Assembly: GCA_009778715.1 (NCBI GenBank) | Contig: WRFR01000012.1 | Location: 1 to 49,870, forward strand | Direction: 5' to 3' | From: Coriobacteriia bacterium | Lineage (GTDB): Bacteria > Actinomycetota > Coriobacteriia > WRKU01 > WQUG01 | Length of the DNA stretch: 49,870 nt | Shown: in pieces, positions 32,887-41,887 of the stretch | Layout: every line of letters begins with the position of its first letter | How positions within the stretch are numbered: position 1 is the stretch's first letter | Program-made: the position numbers and the translations under genes | Notes under the pieces: generated by a model | What the model saw: the letters and a program-made list of their open reading frames with translations, nothing else | Databases searched by the model: none | Told to the model about the DNA's origin: nothing

Positions 32887-35424
32887 ATGTTTGACAGATT
32901 TACTGATAACGCGCGTAAAGTGATTAGCAACGCCAAGGACGAAGCGCAGGCACTGGGACAGCATTTTGTGGGGACCGAGCACCTGCTGCTCGGGCTTATC
33001 GACGAGCCCAACGAGGTCATCACGGACGTCTTCGAGGAGCTCAACATTGATCCGTCCGATGTTCGGGCTGAGGTCAGCCGTACGATAGGCAAGGATTCCT
33101 CAACGCCGCCGGAGACGATCACGTTCACACCCCAGGCTAAAAACGTGCTGGAGCTTTCGCTGCGCGAGGCCATGCGGTTCGGCCATGCCTATGTGGGGCC
33201 GGAGCATATCCTGCTGGGGTTGATCGATGAGGGTGGCAGTGTTGCTGCGCAGATACTCATGAAGATGGGCGCTGACCTCGATCAGGTGCGCGCCACGATG
33301 ATCCAGGTGCTCTCGACGGCTCGCGTGGGCGAGGCGGCGGGCGCTGGCGCGCGGTCTATGTCGATGCTTGATGAGTTCGGGCGCAATCTGACGCGCGACG
33401 CGATCGATGGCAAGCTCGATCCAGTCATCGGGCGCAAGCGCGAGATCGAGCGCGTCGTGCAGATACTCTCGCGCCGCATGAAGAATAACCCGGCCCTTAT
33501 CGGCGAGCCGGGCGTGGGCAAAACGGCCATTGTCGAGGGCCTGGCACAGATGATCGCGGCCGACCTCGTGCCCGAGACCCTGCGGGGCAAGCAGCTCTAC
33601 CAGCTCGACATCTCGGGGCTTGTGGCCGGGAGCAAGTATCGTGGTGAGTTTGAGGAGCGCATGAAGCGCGTCATCGACGAGATCCGCAAGCGCGGCGACG
33701 TCATCATCTTCATCGATGAGATCCATACCCTGGTCGGCTCCGGTTCTGCCGAAGGCTCGATCGACGGAGCAAATATCTTGAAGCCCTCGCTCGCGCGCGG
33801 TGAGTTCCAGACCATCGGCGCAACCACGATCGACGAGTATCGCAAATACATCGAGAAAGACCCCGCCCTTGAGCGCCGCTTCCAGCAGGTGCAGGTCGCA
33901 GAGCCGACCAACGTCGAGACTTTGCAGATACTCAAAGGCGTACGGGACCGCTACGAGGATTTCCATTGCGTGAAGTTCAGCGATGAGGCCCTGGCGAGCG
34001 CTGTGACGCTGGCAGATCGCTACATCAGTGACCGTTTCATGCCGGATAAGGCCATCGACCTGGTCGATGAGGCGGGCGCCAAGTTGCGCATTGCGCGCGC
34101 GACCGTCAGTCCTGAGATCCGCACGCTTGACAGCGAGATCAAGACCCTGCAGGCAGACAAAGAAAATGCCATCATCGCCGGTGAATATGAGAAGGCCAGC
34201 AAGCTGCGCGATAAGGAGCATAAAGCCTCCGAGAAGCGCAAGGAGCTCGTGGCGGCCTGGAAGAAAGAGGATGAAGACAAGCCTGCTGTGGTCACCCCGT
34301 CTGAGATCGCTGAGGTGCTCAGCGTCTGGACCGGCATCCCGGTCACCGACCTCACCGCCGAGGAATCCGCGCGCCTCATGAACCTGGAAGAGGAGCTGCA
34401 CAAGCGCGTGGTCGCCCAGGATAAGGCGATCGAGACGCTCGCGCGCACGATTCGCCGCTCTCGCGCGGGACTGAAGGATCCGCGGCGCCCGGCGGGATCG
34501 TTCATCTTTCTGGGTCCGAGCGGTGTGGGTAAGACTGAGACAGCGAAGGTCCTCGCTCAGACCGTGTATGGCAGCGAGAACGCGCTCATCAGCCTTGATA
34601 TGAGCGAGTATATGGAGAAGCACACGGTCTCGCGCCTGGTCGGTTCGCCTCCGGGCTACGTAGGCTACGATGAGGGAGGCCAGCTGACCGAGCGGGTCCG
34701 TCGGCGTCCCTACAGTGTCATACTGTTCGATGAGATCGAGAAGGCGCATCCAGATGTCTTCAACATCCTGCTGCAGATCCTCGAAGAGGGCCGCCTGACC
34801 GATGCGCAAGGGCGCACGGTCGACTTCCGCAATACGATTCTGATCATGACGAGCAATGTTGGCGCCCGTAATATCACGAAGGGCACGAGCCTCGGGTTCA
34901 CCTTCGAGAAGGACGAATTTTCGCCTGAGGCCGTCAAGACCAAGGTTGAAGGCGAGCTTAAGGAGCTCTTCCGCCCTGAGTTCTTAAACCGTCTGGATGA
35001 GGTCATTATCTTTGACGCGCTGACACGGGATGAAATCGGACAGATCGTTGATATCCTGATTCGGAGCACGCAGGAGCAGTTGGCGTTGCATGGCCTGGTG
35101 CTCGAGCTCAGCGATGAGGCGCGTGAATTCCTGGCCGATCACGGCTTCGACCCGGCATCCGGCGCCCGGCCCTTGCGTCGTGCGATCCAGCGTTATGTCG
35201 ACGACGTCTTAAGTGAGGACATCCTGCGTGAGAAGTGGCAGAAAGGTGACGTCTTGCGTGCCGTGATGACGGGTGAGGGAGACGAGCGCTCGATCAGCTT
35301 CGAGAAAGTCGAAGGTGCGGTCGGTATAGAACCCATCATGACCGAAGAAGTAGAAGGAACCTTTGAACTTCATGCGCCAGCAGCTGTATTGGCGGCTGTG
35401 GGCGGCGGCTCCGAAGCAGTTTAG
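32887..35424 (+). CDS. clpC: ATP-dependent Clp protease ATP-binding subunit ClpC
   Basis: An 845-residue Hsp100 unfoldase that feeds proteins to ClpP. It has the double Clp_N repeat (1-145, [13 protein letters not shown] and [13 protein letters not shown]). The first AAA+ module has Walker A GEPGVGKT (206-213), and a middle domain carries a UVR-type motif ([22 protein letters not shown]). The second AAA+ module has Walker A GPSGVGKT (543-550) and the [17 protein letters not shown] loop. The start has AGAGGTG upstream and a TATAAT box at 32832. The C-terminal tail of about 25 residues is poorly conserved. Confidence 0.96.
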   Translation: MFDRFTDNARKVISNAKDEAQALGQHFVGTEHLLLGLIDEPNEVITDVFEELNIDPSDVRAEVSRTIGKDSSTPPETITFTPQAKNVLELSLREAMRFGHAYVGPEHILLGLIDEGGSVAAQILMKMGADLDQVRATMIQVLSTARVGEAAGAGARSMSMLDEFGRNLTRDAIDGKLDPVIGRKREIERVVQILSRRMKNNPALIGEPGVGKTAIVEGLAQMIAADLVPETLRGKQLYQLDISGLVAGSKYRGEFEERMKRVIDEIRKRGDVIIFIDEIHTLVGSGSAEGSIDGANILKPSLARGEFQTIGATTIDEYRKYIEKDPALERRFQQVQVAEPTNVETLQILKGVRDRYEDFHCVKFSDEALASAVTLADRYISDRFMPDKAIDLVDEAGAKLRIARATVSPEIRTLDSEIKTLQADKENAIIAGEYEKASKLRDKEHKASEKRKELVAAWKKEDEDKPAVVTPSEIAEVLSVWTGIPVTDLTAEESARLMNLEEELHKRVVAQDKAIETLARTIRRSRAGLKDPRRPAGSFIFLGPSGVGKTETAKVLAQTVYGSENALISLDMSEYMEKHTVSRLVGSPPGYVGYDEGGQLTERVRRRPYSVILFDEIEKAHPDVFNILLQILEEGRLTDAQGRTVDFRNTILIMTSNVGARNITKGTSLGFTFEKDEFSPEAVKTKVEGELKELFRPEFLNRLDEVIIFDALTRDEIGQIVDILIRSTQEQLALHGLVLELSDEAREFLADHGFDPASGARPLRRAIQRYVDDVLSEDILREKWQKGDVLRAVMTGEGDERSISFEKVEGAVGIEPIMTEEVEGTFELHAPAAVLAAVGGGSEAV

Positions 35425-35434
35425 ACGGAGCCTG

Positions 35435-35516
35435 AACGCCGTCTGGCGTCGTTGTTCGCAAAGCTCGCGGCCCCCCAGGCCGCCACGCTTCACGACGCCT
35501 TGCCAGGCGATGTTTA
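35435..35516. repeat. Dispersed palindromic repeat, family A, copy 2
   Basis: Outer arms AACGCCGTCTGGC and GCCAGGCGATGTT flank a GC-rich centre (TTCGCAAAGCTCGCGGCC with GGCCGCCACGCTT). It is nearly the same as the copy at 45709-45789 in both arms and centre. It lies in the 180-bp gap after clpC, and part of its left end (AGACGGAGCCTGAACGCCG) is repeated at 35527. A perfect palindrome CTCGTCTAGACGAG sits at 35520. Confidence 0.75.
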
Positions 35517-35571
35517 TTTCTCGTCTAGACGAGCCTGAACGCCGCGTCTCTCCGCTCTCCTGGGTATGTGC

Positions 35572-35601
35572 TATACTGGTTTTACCGTAAACCAAAGGAG
35601 G
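35572..35601 (+). promoter_or_regulatory. Promoter, operator and ribosome site of the PIN toxin-antitoxin operon
   Basis: TATACT (35572-35577) is followed at once by the inverted repeat GGTTT-N6-AAACC (35578-35593) and then AAAGGAGG. The repeat is well placed for autorepression by the antitoxin. Confidence 0.5.
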
Positions 35602-35605
35602 AATC

Positions 35606-35917
35606 ATGGCTGGCACGGTCATCGTCAATGCAAAAGTTGACAGCTACCTGAAAGAGCGCGTTGACGCAATTCTCAAGCGTGAGAATAAGAGTGCGTCAGA
35701 AGTGATAAAGGCAACGTGGGAAGAGATCGCCCGGACCGGAGATATTCCTCGTAGCTTGCGCGAAGAAACAGAAGCCGAAAAACAGAAACGTCGCGAAGAA
35801 AGGCTCCGCGTGTTGGAAAGCGCGGTCTGCCACTCTGGTGCGCACCACGAGGACGCCAATAGGGACGTACGCGAAATTATGACAGATATTCTTCTCGAGC
35901 GGTATGGCTATGTCTAA
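35606..35917 (+). CDS. RelB/DinJ-like antitoxin of a PIN toxin pair
   Basis: A 103-residue protein whose N terminus (VIVNAKVDSYLKERVDAILKRENKSASEVIKATWEEIARTGDIP) is a ribbon-helix-helix DNA-binding domain of the RelB/DinJ type. A charged helical C-terminal part would wrap the toxin. It has a strong ribosome site and overlaps the toxin start by 14 bp. Pairing of a DinJ-like antitoxin with a PIN toxin rather than a RelE/YafQ toxin is less usual. Confidence 0.82.
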   Translation: MAGTVIVNAKVDSYLKERVDAILKRENKSASEVIKATWEEIARTGDIPRSLREETEAEKQKRREERLRVLESAVCHSGAHHEDANRDVREIMTDILLERYGYV

Positions 35918-36320
35918 GATAGTGCTCGATACCAATGTGCTTCTTGACTGGTTTGATGATACGCGCGCTGAACATGAAAATGCACAGACGTTTATCCGCA
36001 AACACATTATAGGTGGTGACGTATTATATGTTGCCGCAACAAGTTGCAAAGATGTGTACTACGTAATATCTCGTGCTTACAGTGAACCTATGGCACGCGA
36101 GTGCATTCAAAGCATATTTCTTGCAATGGAATTGCTTCCCGTAGATAACCGAGCTGCTTACGCTGGCTTTCATTGCAACGAGCCGGACTTTGAGGATGGC
36201 ATTATTCGTGCCTGTGCAGAACTGAACCACATGGATTATCTGATAACGCGCGATAAGAGCGCCTTCAAAGATGCCCAGGTCAAAGTCCTGTCACCCACAG
36301 AATTGCTGACTCAAACATGA
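35904..36320 (+). CDS. PIN-domain ribonuclease toxin
   Basis: A 138-residue PIN protein. The acidic active-site residues are visible in IVLDTNVLLDWF (first Asp), FHCNEPDFEDGIIRACAE (Glu and Asp) and YLITRDKSAF (last Asp). Such toxins cut RNA and are held by the antitoxin encoded just upstream. A second ATG at 35910 is also possible. The gene end overlaps the ispDF start by 4 bp (ATGA), so a toxin operon appears joined to an essential isoprenoid gene. Confidence 0.85.
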   Translation: MAMSKIVLDTNVLLDWFDDTRAEHENAQTFIRKHIIGGDVLYVAATSCKDVYYVISRAYSEPMARECIQSIFLAMELLPVDNRAAYAGFHCNEPDFEDGIIRACAELNHMDYLITRDKSAFKDAQVKVLSPTELLTQT

Positions 36321-37522
36321 AAACGGTGGCGATCATAGCGGCAGGCGGCACGGGCGAGCGGCTGGGCGTCGACGGTGGTAAGCAGCTGCTGATGGTGGCG
36401 GGCAAGCCGGTCGCAGCCTGGGCAGCTAGCGCTATTGCGGCTGCGCACGACATCGATGAGCTTGTGATCGTCTGCGACCCCGAGCGTCGGGGCGAGTATG
36501 AGGCAGAGCTTCGCGGTGCGCTGTCAACGGACAAGCCGCTCAGATTTGTGAGCGGCGGGGCAACTCGGACTGCCTCGATAGCAGCCGGGCTTGCGGCAAC
36601 TTCGTCAGATGTTGATATGATTCTTATCCATGATGGCGCGCGACCGCTCGTCACACCGGAGGTGGTCGACGCCGTTCTTACGGCGCTCACAACGGCTGGC
36701 CCTGACGTCGCAGGTATTGTCGTGGGCCATCCGACAAGTGATACCCTTAAGACTACAAGGGCAGGAAGCCCCCCTCTTATTATGGGTACTCCGGATCGTT
36801 CGGTTATCTGGCAGGTGCAGACCCCGCAGGTGTTTCGGGCAGCTGCCTTGCGTGACGCCTATGCGCAGGCGGCAGCGCAGCAGCTGGCGGCAACCGATGA
36901 TGCGGGGTTGCTGGAAGCCGCGGGTTACACGGTTATGCTCTTCTGTGGTCCGCGCGATAACATCAAGATCACCATGAAAGAGGATATTGAGCTCGTCGAA
37001 GCGCTTTTACGTGCGCGAGCAGAGCAGGAGAGGAACTGCGGTATGAGGATCGGGCTGGGTTATGACGTGCACGCGCTGGTGGAGGGCCGCAAGCTCATCT
37101 TAGGTGGCGTCGATATTGTCTATGAGCGTGGCCTGGAGGGGCATTCTGACGCCGACGTCCTGACCCATGCAGTGGCTGATGCGGTTATTGGGGCGTTGCG
37201 CGAGGGAGACCTCGGCGAGCACTTCCCGGATACCGACGAGCGCTATCGCGGCGCGGATTCGCTCGGATTGCTCAGGCGGGTCGCCGATAAGGCGCGTGCC
37301 CAGGGCTGGGAGATCGTCGACGTCGACACCGTGATCATAGCGCAGGAGCCCAAGCTCGCGCCTTATCGTGAGCAGATGCGGCTCAAGTTGAGCGCGGCGC
37401 TTGACGTAGCGCCGGATTGTGTTGGGGTCAAAGCTACAACGACCGAACACCTGGGCTTTGAGGGACGCGGCGAGGGTATTGCCGCCCAGGCTGTCGCGCT
37501 GCTGGAGCGCCAAACTTCCTAG
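36317..37522 (+). CDS. ispDF: Bifunctional IspD/IspF of the MEP isoprenoid pathway
   Basis: A 401-residue fusion. Residues 1-235 are IspD, the cytidylyltransferase (IIAAGGTGERLGVDGGKQLL, DGARPLVTPEVV, WQVQTPQVF). From residue 243 it is IspF, the 2,4-cyclodiphosphate synthase (MRIGLGYDVHAL with the DxH metal site, EGHSDADVLTHAVADA, HFPDTDERYRGADS, VKATTTEHLGFEGRGEG). The internal ATG could serve as a separate IspF start, but the frame is continuous. It provides isoprenoid units upstream of the polyprenyl synthase at 883. Confidence 0.95.
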   Translation: MKTVAIIAAGGTGERLGVDGGKQLLMVAGKPVAAWAASAIAAAHDIDELVIVCDPERRGEYEAELRGALSTDKPLRFVSGGATRTASIAAGLAATSSDVDMILIHDGARPLVTPEVVDAVLTALTTAGPDVAGIVVGHPTSDTLKTTRAGSPPLIMGTPDRSVIWQVQTPQVFRAAALRDAYAQAAAQQLAATDDAGLLEAAGYTVMLFCGPRDNIKITMKEDIELVEALLRARAEQERNCGMRIGLGYDVHALVEGRKLILGGVDIVYERGLEGHSDADVLTHAVADAVIGALREGDLGEHFPDTDERYRGADSLGLLRRVADKARAQGWEIVDVDTVIIAQEPKLAPYREQMRLKLSAALDVAPDCVGVKATTTEHLGFEGRGEGIAAQAVALLERQTS

Positions 37523-37555
37523 ATGACAAAAGGGGGTCAGGCACCATTTTGTCAT
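37521..37555. repeat. Dispersed palindromic repeat, family B, copy 2
   Basis: Perfect 10-bp arms GATGACAAAA and TTTTGTCATC enclose the core GGGGGTCAGGCACCA. The stop of ispDF overlaps its first two bases. A right arm of family A (GTCAGACAACGTTT) follows at about 37573. Confidence 0.7.
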
Positions 37556-37631
37556 CATTTCGCGGCGCCTCGTCAGACAACGTTTGCTTCGTGTCTCATT
37601 TTGAGAAACATTACACGGTAGAATAGGAAGC

Positions 37632-38309
37632 ATGTTCACACACCTCCGCGAAGATATCGCTGCGGTCAAGCAGCGCGATCCTGCTTGCACGGGCGCCGTG
37701 TCGGCGCTGATGCACTACCCGGGCCTGCAGGCGCTCTGGATGCATCGCTTCGACCACTGGCTCTGGCGCCACCATCTGCACTTCTGCGCGCGGACGCTTT
37801 CGCAGTGGGCGCGCTTCTTCACGGGGGTCGAGATCCATCCCGGCGCGACGATCGGGCATAAAGCCTTCATTGACCACGGTATGGGGGTAGTGATCGGCGA
37901 GACAACCATCATCGGCGATAATGTGACCCTTTACCAGGGCGTGACGCTCGGCGGCACGGGCAAGGAGACCGGTAAGCGCCATCCGACTCTTGAGTCCGGC
38001 GTGGTCGTCGGGGTCGGCGCGGCGGTGCTCGGTGACATCACCATCGGCCAGGGCGCTAAGGTCGGTGGCGGAGCGGTCGTGGTCAAGGACGTGCCGCCCG
38101 ATGCGACGGTCGTCGGCGTTCCGGGCAAGATCGTGCGCCGGGGCGCTCATCCGCGTGCCTGCATGGATCTCATCGATGACGCTCGCGCACGCGAGGATCT
38201 GCCCGATCCTACCCTTGATATCCTGACCGAGATGGCCTTGCGGGTAACACACCTTGAGACCCGGTTGGCAACTCTGCAGAAAGAAGAACATGAGCTTAAG
38301 AATCTATAA
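37632..38309 (+). CDS. cysE: Serine O-acetyltransferase
   Basis: A 225-residue enzyme that acetylates L-serine for cysteine synthesis. The N-terminal helices (DPACTGAVSALMHYPGLQALWMHRF) and the left-handed beta-helix with hexapeptide repeats (IHPGATIGHKAFIDHGMGVVIGETTIIGDNVTLYQGVTLGG) are typical of CysE/EpsC forms. It overlaps cysS by 20 bp. Upstream are a TAGAAT box (37619) and a small inverted repeat TCTCA-TTT-TGAGA (37594-37606) that could be an operator. Confidence 0.93.
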   Translation: MFTHLREDIAAVKQRDPACTGAVSALMHYPGLQALWMHRFDHWLWRHHLHFCARTLSQWARFFTGVEIHPGATIGHKAFIDHGMGVVIGETTIIGDNVTLYQGVTLGGTGKETGKRHPTLESGVVVGVGAAVLGDITIGQGAKVGGGAVVVKDVPPDATVVGVPGKIVRRGAHPRACMDLIDDARAREDLPDPTLDILTEMALRVTHLETRLATLQKEEHELKNL

Positions 38310-39720
38310 CACCGCAGCCCGCCGCAAGGAGGACTTCACTCCGCGTGAGCCTGGCAAGGTCGCGCTCTATGTCTGTGGGCCGACGGTCTATAACTACATT
38401 CACATTGGCAACGCGCGGACCTTTCTGTCCTTCGATGTGATCCGCCGGTATCTGCAATGGCGTGGTTTCGAGGTGACTTTCGTGCAGAATATCACCGACA
38501 TTGATGATAAGATCATCAACCGTGCGGCTGAGGAGGGCAAGGCGCCGGCCGAGATCGCCGCGTTTTATACGAAGGCATTCATTGACGAGATGCACGCGCT
38601 GGGTGTTGAGGACCCGACATTGCGCCCGCGCGCGACCGAGTCAATCGGAGACATGATCGCGCTGATTGAGCGCCTGATCAAGCGTGGGCACGCCTATGAG
38701 AGCGGCGGCGACGTCTATTTCGCCGTGCGCAGTTGGCCCGGCTACGGGCAGCTCTCGGGCCGTGCGCTCGACGAATTGCAGAGCGGCGCGCGCGTGGAAG
38801 TCAGCGAGCTTAAGCGCGACCCGCTCGACTTCACGCTCTGGAAGGCGGCCAAACCCGGCGAGCCCTTCTGGGACTCGCCCTGGGGACAGGGGCGGCCCGG
38901 CTGGCACATCGAGTGCTCGGCGATGTCAGAGCGCGACCTCGGGCTGCCGATCGATATCCACGGCGGTGGCGGTGACCTGATCTTCCCGCATCACGAGAAC
39001 GAGCGCGCGCAAGCCGAGGCGGCCACGGGCACGACCTTCGTGAACTACTGGATGCATGGCGGTATGCTCAACATCAACGATGAGAAGATGAGCAAGTCAC
39101 TCGGCAATTTTCTGCTTTTGCATGAGGTGCTGGAACATTACGAGCCCGCGGTTCTGCGTCTGCTCATGCTTCAGACCCACTACCGCAGCCCGCTTGACTT
39201 CAGTGACGCGCGCCTGGAAGAGGCGAAGGCGGCCCTGGAGCGCCTGCGGGGCTTTGTAAGCCTGGTTGAGTGGAGGATCAGTTTTGCTGCCAATCCGGAC
39301 AAAGGCGTGCCTTTGTCCCAAGCGACTGAAGCCGCGCGCGCAAAGTTCACCTTGGAGATGGATGACGATTTCAACACGGCGGGCGCGCTGGCTGCGCTCT
39401 TCGAGCTGATGCGCGCGACCAATGTTTGGCTGGACGCGCATCAGGGCGAACTTGGCGAAGATGAGTGTGCGAATTTGGCTGAGGTAGCAGCGACCATGTG
39501 TGAGCTGTTGGGTGTGCTGGGCATCGACCTGATAGCGGGCGGCTCTGGCAGTGACCAGCGCGCAGATGAAGATGAACAGGCTCAGTCTTTGCTCGTACAG
39601 CGCACCGAAGCCCGCGCCGCCAAGGACTGGGCACGCGCCGATGCCCTGCGTGATGAGCTTGACAAGCTGGGTTACGTCATCGAGGACACCCCGCAAGGCC
39701 CGCGGCTGGTGCGCACATGA
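38290..39720 (+). CDS. cysS: Cysteinyl-tRNA synthetase
   Basis: A 476-residue class I synthetase. It has the zinc-binding CGPTVY start, the HIGN motif (YNYIHIGNARTF), the ERDLGLPIDIHGGGGDLIFPHHENE core and KMSKS (266-270). The ATG at 38290 lies inside cysE; a frame start at 38254 is not supported by family alignment. The order cysE-cysS-rlmB is a widespread cluster, and the last two overlap (ATGA at 39717). Confidence 0.96.
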   Translation: MSLRIYNTAARRKEDFTPREPGKVALYVCGPTVYNYIHIGNARTFLSFDVIRRYLQWRGFEVTFVQNITDIDDKIINRAAEEGKAPAEIAAFYTKAFIDEMHALGVEDPTLRPRATESIGDMIALIERLIKRGHAYESGGDVYFAVRSWPGYGQLSGRALDELQSGARVEVSELKRDPLDFTLWKAAKPGEPFWDSPWGQGRPGWHIECSAMSERDLGLPIDIHGGGGDLIFPHHENERAQAEAATGTTFVNYWMHGGMLNINDEKMSKSLGNFLLLHEVLEHYEPAVLRLLMLQTHYRSPLDFSDARLEEAKAALERLRGFVSLVEWRISFAANPDKGVPLSQATEAARAKFTLEMDDDFNTAGALAALFELMRATNVWLDAHQGELGEDECANLAEVAATMCELLGVLGIDLIAGGSGSDQRADEDEQAQSLLVQRTEARAAKDWARADALRDELDKLGYVIEDTPQGPRLVRT

Positions 39721-40526
39721 AACCGCAAGATGAAAAGCGCATGTCAAAGCGTGATACGCCAAAGCCCGAGCGGCCAGGCTACATGCTGCTGGAAGGCAAG
39801 CATGCGGTGCTTGAGGCCCTGCGCGTCAGGATGCCGTTGACTGAGATCTTCTTTGCGCAAACAGAGCGCAGCGCGGCCTCGCGCGCCGCTGACCAGACGC
39901 TGTCAGAAATCGAAGCGTACGCCCAGCGCGGGCGCATCCCGATCACGCGCACGGCGCGCCGTACGCTCGATGAGATGAGCGAGCGCGGCGCTCACCAGGG
40001 CGTCATCGCGGCGGCGGCGCCGTTTCGCTATACGCCGCTCTCCCAGGTCGTGCGCGAGGCGAAGAATCGCGACAACGCGCTCATCATCGTGCTCGACCAC
40101 GTGACCGACCCGGGTAACCTTGGCGCCATCGCACGCACGGCAGCGGTCACCGGCGCACTCGGCCTGGTGGTCGCGCGCAACCGTGCAGCGGCGATCACAC
40201 CAGCAGCGCATAAGGCGGCAGCCGGCGCGCTTGCGCTCGTGCCCGTCAGCCAGGAGAACAACATCACGCGCGCGCTTGAGTTCCTCAAGAAGGAGGGCTT
40301 CTGGGTCGTGGGCGCCAGCGAGAAAGCCGAGCAAGTGGCCTGGGACGCCCCGCTCACCGGTAAGATCGCGCTTACGGTGGGCGCTGAAGGCGCAGGGCTC
40401 TCGCGCCTGGTGACCGAGACTTGCGACTTTCTGGTCAAGCTCCCGCAGACCGGCCCGATCGACTCCCTCAACGTAGCCCAGGCGACGACCGCTCTCGCGT
40501 ACGAACACTTACGACAAACGCGCTGA
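39717..40526 (+). CDS. rlmB: 23S rRNA (guanosine-2'-O)-methyltransferase RlmB / TrmH family
   Basis: A 269-residue SPOUT methyltransferase. The N-terminal substrate-binding domain (LLEGKHAVLEALR) is followed by the knotted catalytic domain with its three motifs: LDHVTDPGNLGAIARTAA, LTVGAEGAGLSRLV and QTGPIDSLNVAQATTALAYE. It methylates a ribose in 23S rRNA using S-adenosylmethionine. It overlaps cysS by 4 bp. Confidence 0.92.
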   Translation: MKPQDEKRMSKRDTPKPERPGYMLLEGKHAVLEALRVRMPLTEIFFAQTERSAASRAADQTLSEIEAYAQRGRIPITRTARRTLDEMSERGAHQGVIAAAAPFRYTPLSQVVREAKNRDNALIIVLDHVTDPGNLGAIARTAAVTGALGLVVARNRAAAITPAAHKAAAGALALVPVSQENNITRALEFLKKEGFWVVGASEKAEQVAWDAPLTGKIALTVGAEGAGLSRLVTETCDFLVKLPQTGPIDSLNVAQATTALAYEHLRQTR

Positions 40527-40614
40527 ACGCCGCCTGAGCTGCGTTCCCGCGTTCCCGTAAAGCTCACGGGCAAACAAGCCCACATCTCTTTACGGTGCCT
40601 TGTCAGACGATGTT
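40525..40614. repeat. Dispersed palindromic repeat, family A, copy 3 (diverged)
   Basis: The left arm AACGCCGCCTGAGC and right arm GTCAGACGATGTT are partly complementary. The centre carries a second stem (CCGTAAAGCTCACGGGC with GCCCACATCTCTTTACGG) that is again palindromic. Compared with the other copies the centre differs in sequence but keeps complementarity. Confidence 0.6.
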
Positions 40615-40640
40615 GATCGCGTTTGGCTATACTGGAAACG

Positions 40641-41153
40641 ATGAAGAAACAATTAATAGTTGACGGCTACAACGTCATGTTTGCTATGGAACCCTATCGT
40701 GAGTTGATCACGAGTGAGCAATGGGATACGGCGCGTTCAGCGCTCGTTGATCATGTCGCGAGCTATGCCAAGCCGGACTTTGCCGCCACGGTCGTCTTCG
40801 ATGGTACGCGCAACTCCAATCCCGAGCGCGATCCAACAGCGGTGGCAGGGGTCACGGTGCTGTTTTCGCCCTATGGCCAGACCGCTGACACCCTGATCGA
40901 GCGCCTGGTACGTCGTGCGCGCGAGCGCGGCCAGGAGGTCGAGATCGTCACCTCTGACATGCTCTTGCAATGGACCGCTCTTGGCGACGGGGTCATCCGG
41001 CGATCGGCCGCCGAGTTTGCCGATGTGCTCCAGCACGGCTACAGCGAGTGGGAACGTGAGCGCGACAGCCCGGCTGCGCGCGTGTATCTGGAGGATCGCA
41101 TTGCGCCTGAGGGCCGTGCGGCGCTTGAGCGGATCCGCAGGCAGGATCGATAG
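40641..41153 (+). CDS. NYN domain ribonuclease-like protein (YacP/Rae1 family)
   Basis: A 170-residue PIN-like protein. The motifs LIVDGYNVMFA, VVFDGTRN and ADTLIERLVRRARERGQEVEIVTSD carry the acidic residues of the NYN active site. In Bacillus the homologue (Rae1/YacP) is a ribosome-associated mRNA endonuclease encoded next to rlmB. The same order rlmB-yacP is found here, separated by a family A repeat. The ATG at 40641 is preceded by TGGAAA. Confidence 0.85.
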   Translation: MKKQLIVDGYNVMFAMEPYRELITSEQWDTARSALVDHVASYAKPDFAATVVFDGTRNSNPERDPTAVAGVTVLFSPYGQTADTLIERLVRRARERGQEVEIVTSDMLLQWTALGDGVIRRSAAEFADVLQHGYSEWERERDSPAARVYLEDRIAPEGRAALERIRRQDR

Positions 41154-41169
41154 GAGAGAAGGGAAACGC

Positions 41170-41868
41170 GTGGCAAAACAAGCAAGCAGGCTCAAGGGTT
41201 ACTTCCAGATACGCTGGATAGTGTTCTTTGTCGCGATTGCGGTCGCGGCTGGCCAGGCAGAAGTGATGCACATCCTCCGTTGGGGCCCCATCTGGTCGCT
41301 CCCGACGGTCTATGTGCTGATGCTGGTCCTCTCGGTCATCTTCTATGATCCGGAGCATACCCGCCCGAATCACATAGGCCGTACGCTTGCCAAGGTGTTC
41401 ATGTTCCTGATGATCGCGATCAACATCCTCAATATGTCGTTGCTGTTACATGGGGTGTTCTCGACTTCGGTTCATATCGGTGCGCTCGACCTGGTTGGTG
41501 CGGGAGCCGCACTCTGGATCGTGACCTGGTTGACTTTTGCCTTTGCATTCTGGGAGATCGACGGTGGGGGGCCTGAAGCGCGGCTGGCGAGAAAAGCGAA
41601 TTACCCTGATTTCTTATTTCCCCAGCAACAGGCGGATGAGAAGTTTCATGCTGCGCCCTGCGGCTGGCACCCTGACTTCGGGGATTATCTGTATGTGTCG
41701 TTGACCAACGCGATTGCGGTATCGCCGACTGACACCATGCCGATGACGCTGCTCGCCAAGCTCCTCATGGGGATCGAAAGTTTCATCTGTTATGTGATCT
41801 TTGGCGTACTGGTAGCAAGTGCGGTCAACATCGCGACCAGTGTAGCAACGGCAGCCCCTTTGAGATAG
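41170..41868 (+). CDS. Membrane protein, DUF1345-like
   Basis: A 232-residue protein starting at GTG 41170, after GAGAAGGGAAA. Five to six membrane helices are visible. The C-terminal pattern FGDYLYVSLTNAIAVSPTDTMPMTLLAKLLMGIESFICYVIFGVLVASAVNI resembles DUF1345 and ion-channel-like pore regions. An upstream in-frame extension overlaps the NYN gene and is not credible. It lies 19 bp before the next membrane protein and may be co-transcribed. The function is unknown. Confidence 0.65.
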   Translation: MAKQASRLKGYFQIRWIVFFVAIAVAAGQAEVMHILRWGPIWSLPTVYVLMLVLSVIFYDPEHTRPNHIGRTLAKVFMFLMIAINILNMSLLLHGVFSTSVHIGALDLVGAGAALWIVTWLTFAFAFWEIDGGGPEARLARKANYPDFLFPQQQADEKFHAAPCGWHPDFGDYLYVSLTNAIAVSPTDTMPMTLLAKLLMGIESFICYVIFGVLVASAVNIATSVATAAPLR

Positions 41869-41887
41869 CGAAACGGTGAGCGGGAAA

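Noticed and set aside
33100..34809. 569-codon minus-strand frame opposite clpC
   Set aside because: ClpC is certain on the plus strand; the antisense frame is open because of GC-rich codon bias and has no recognisable domain.
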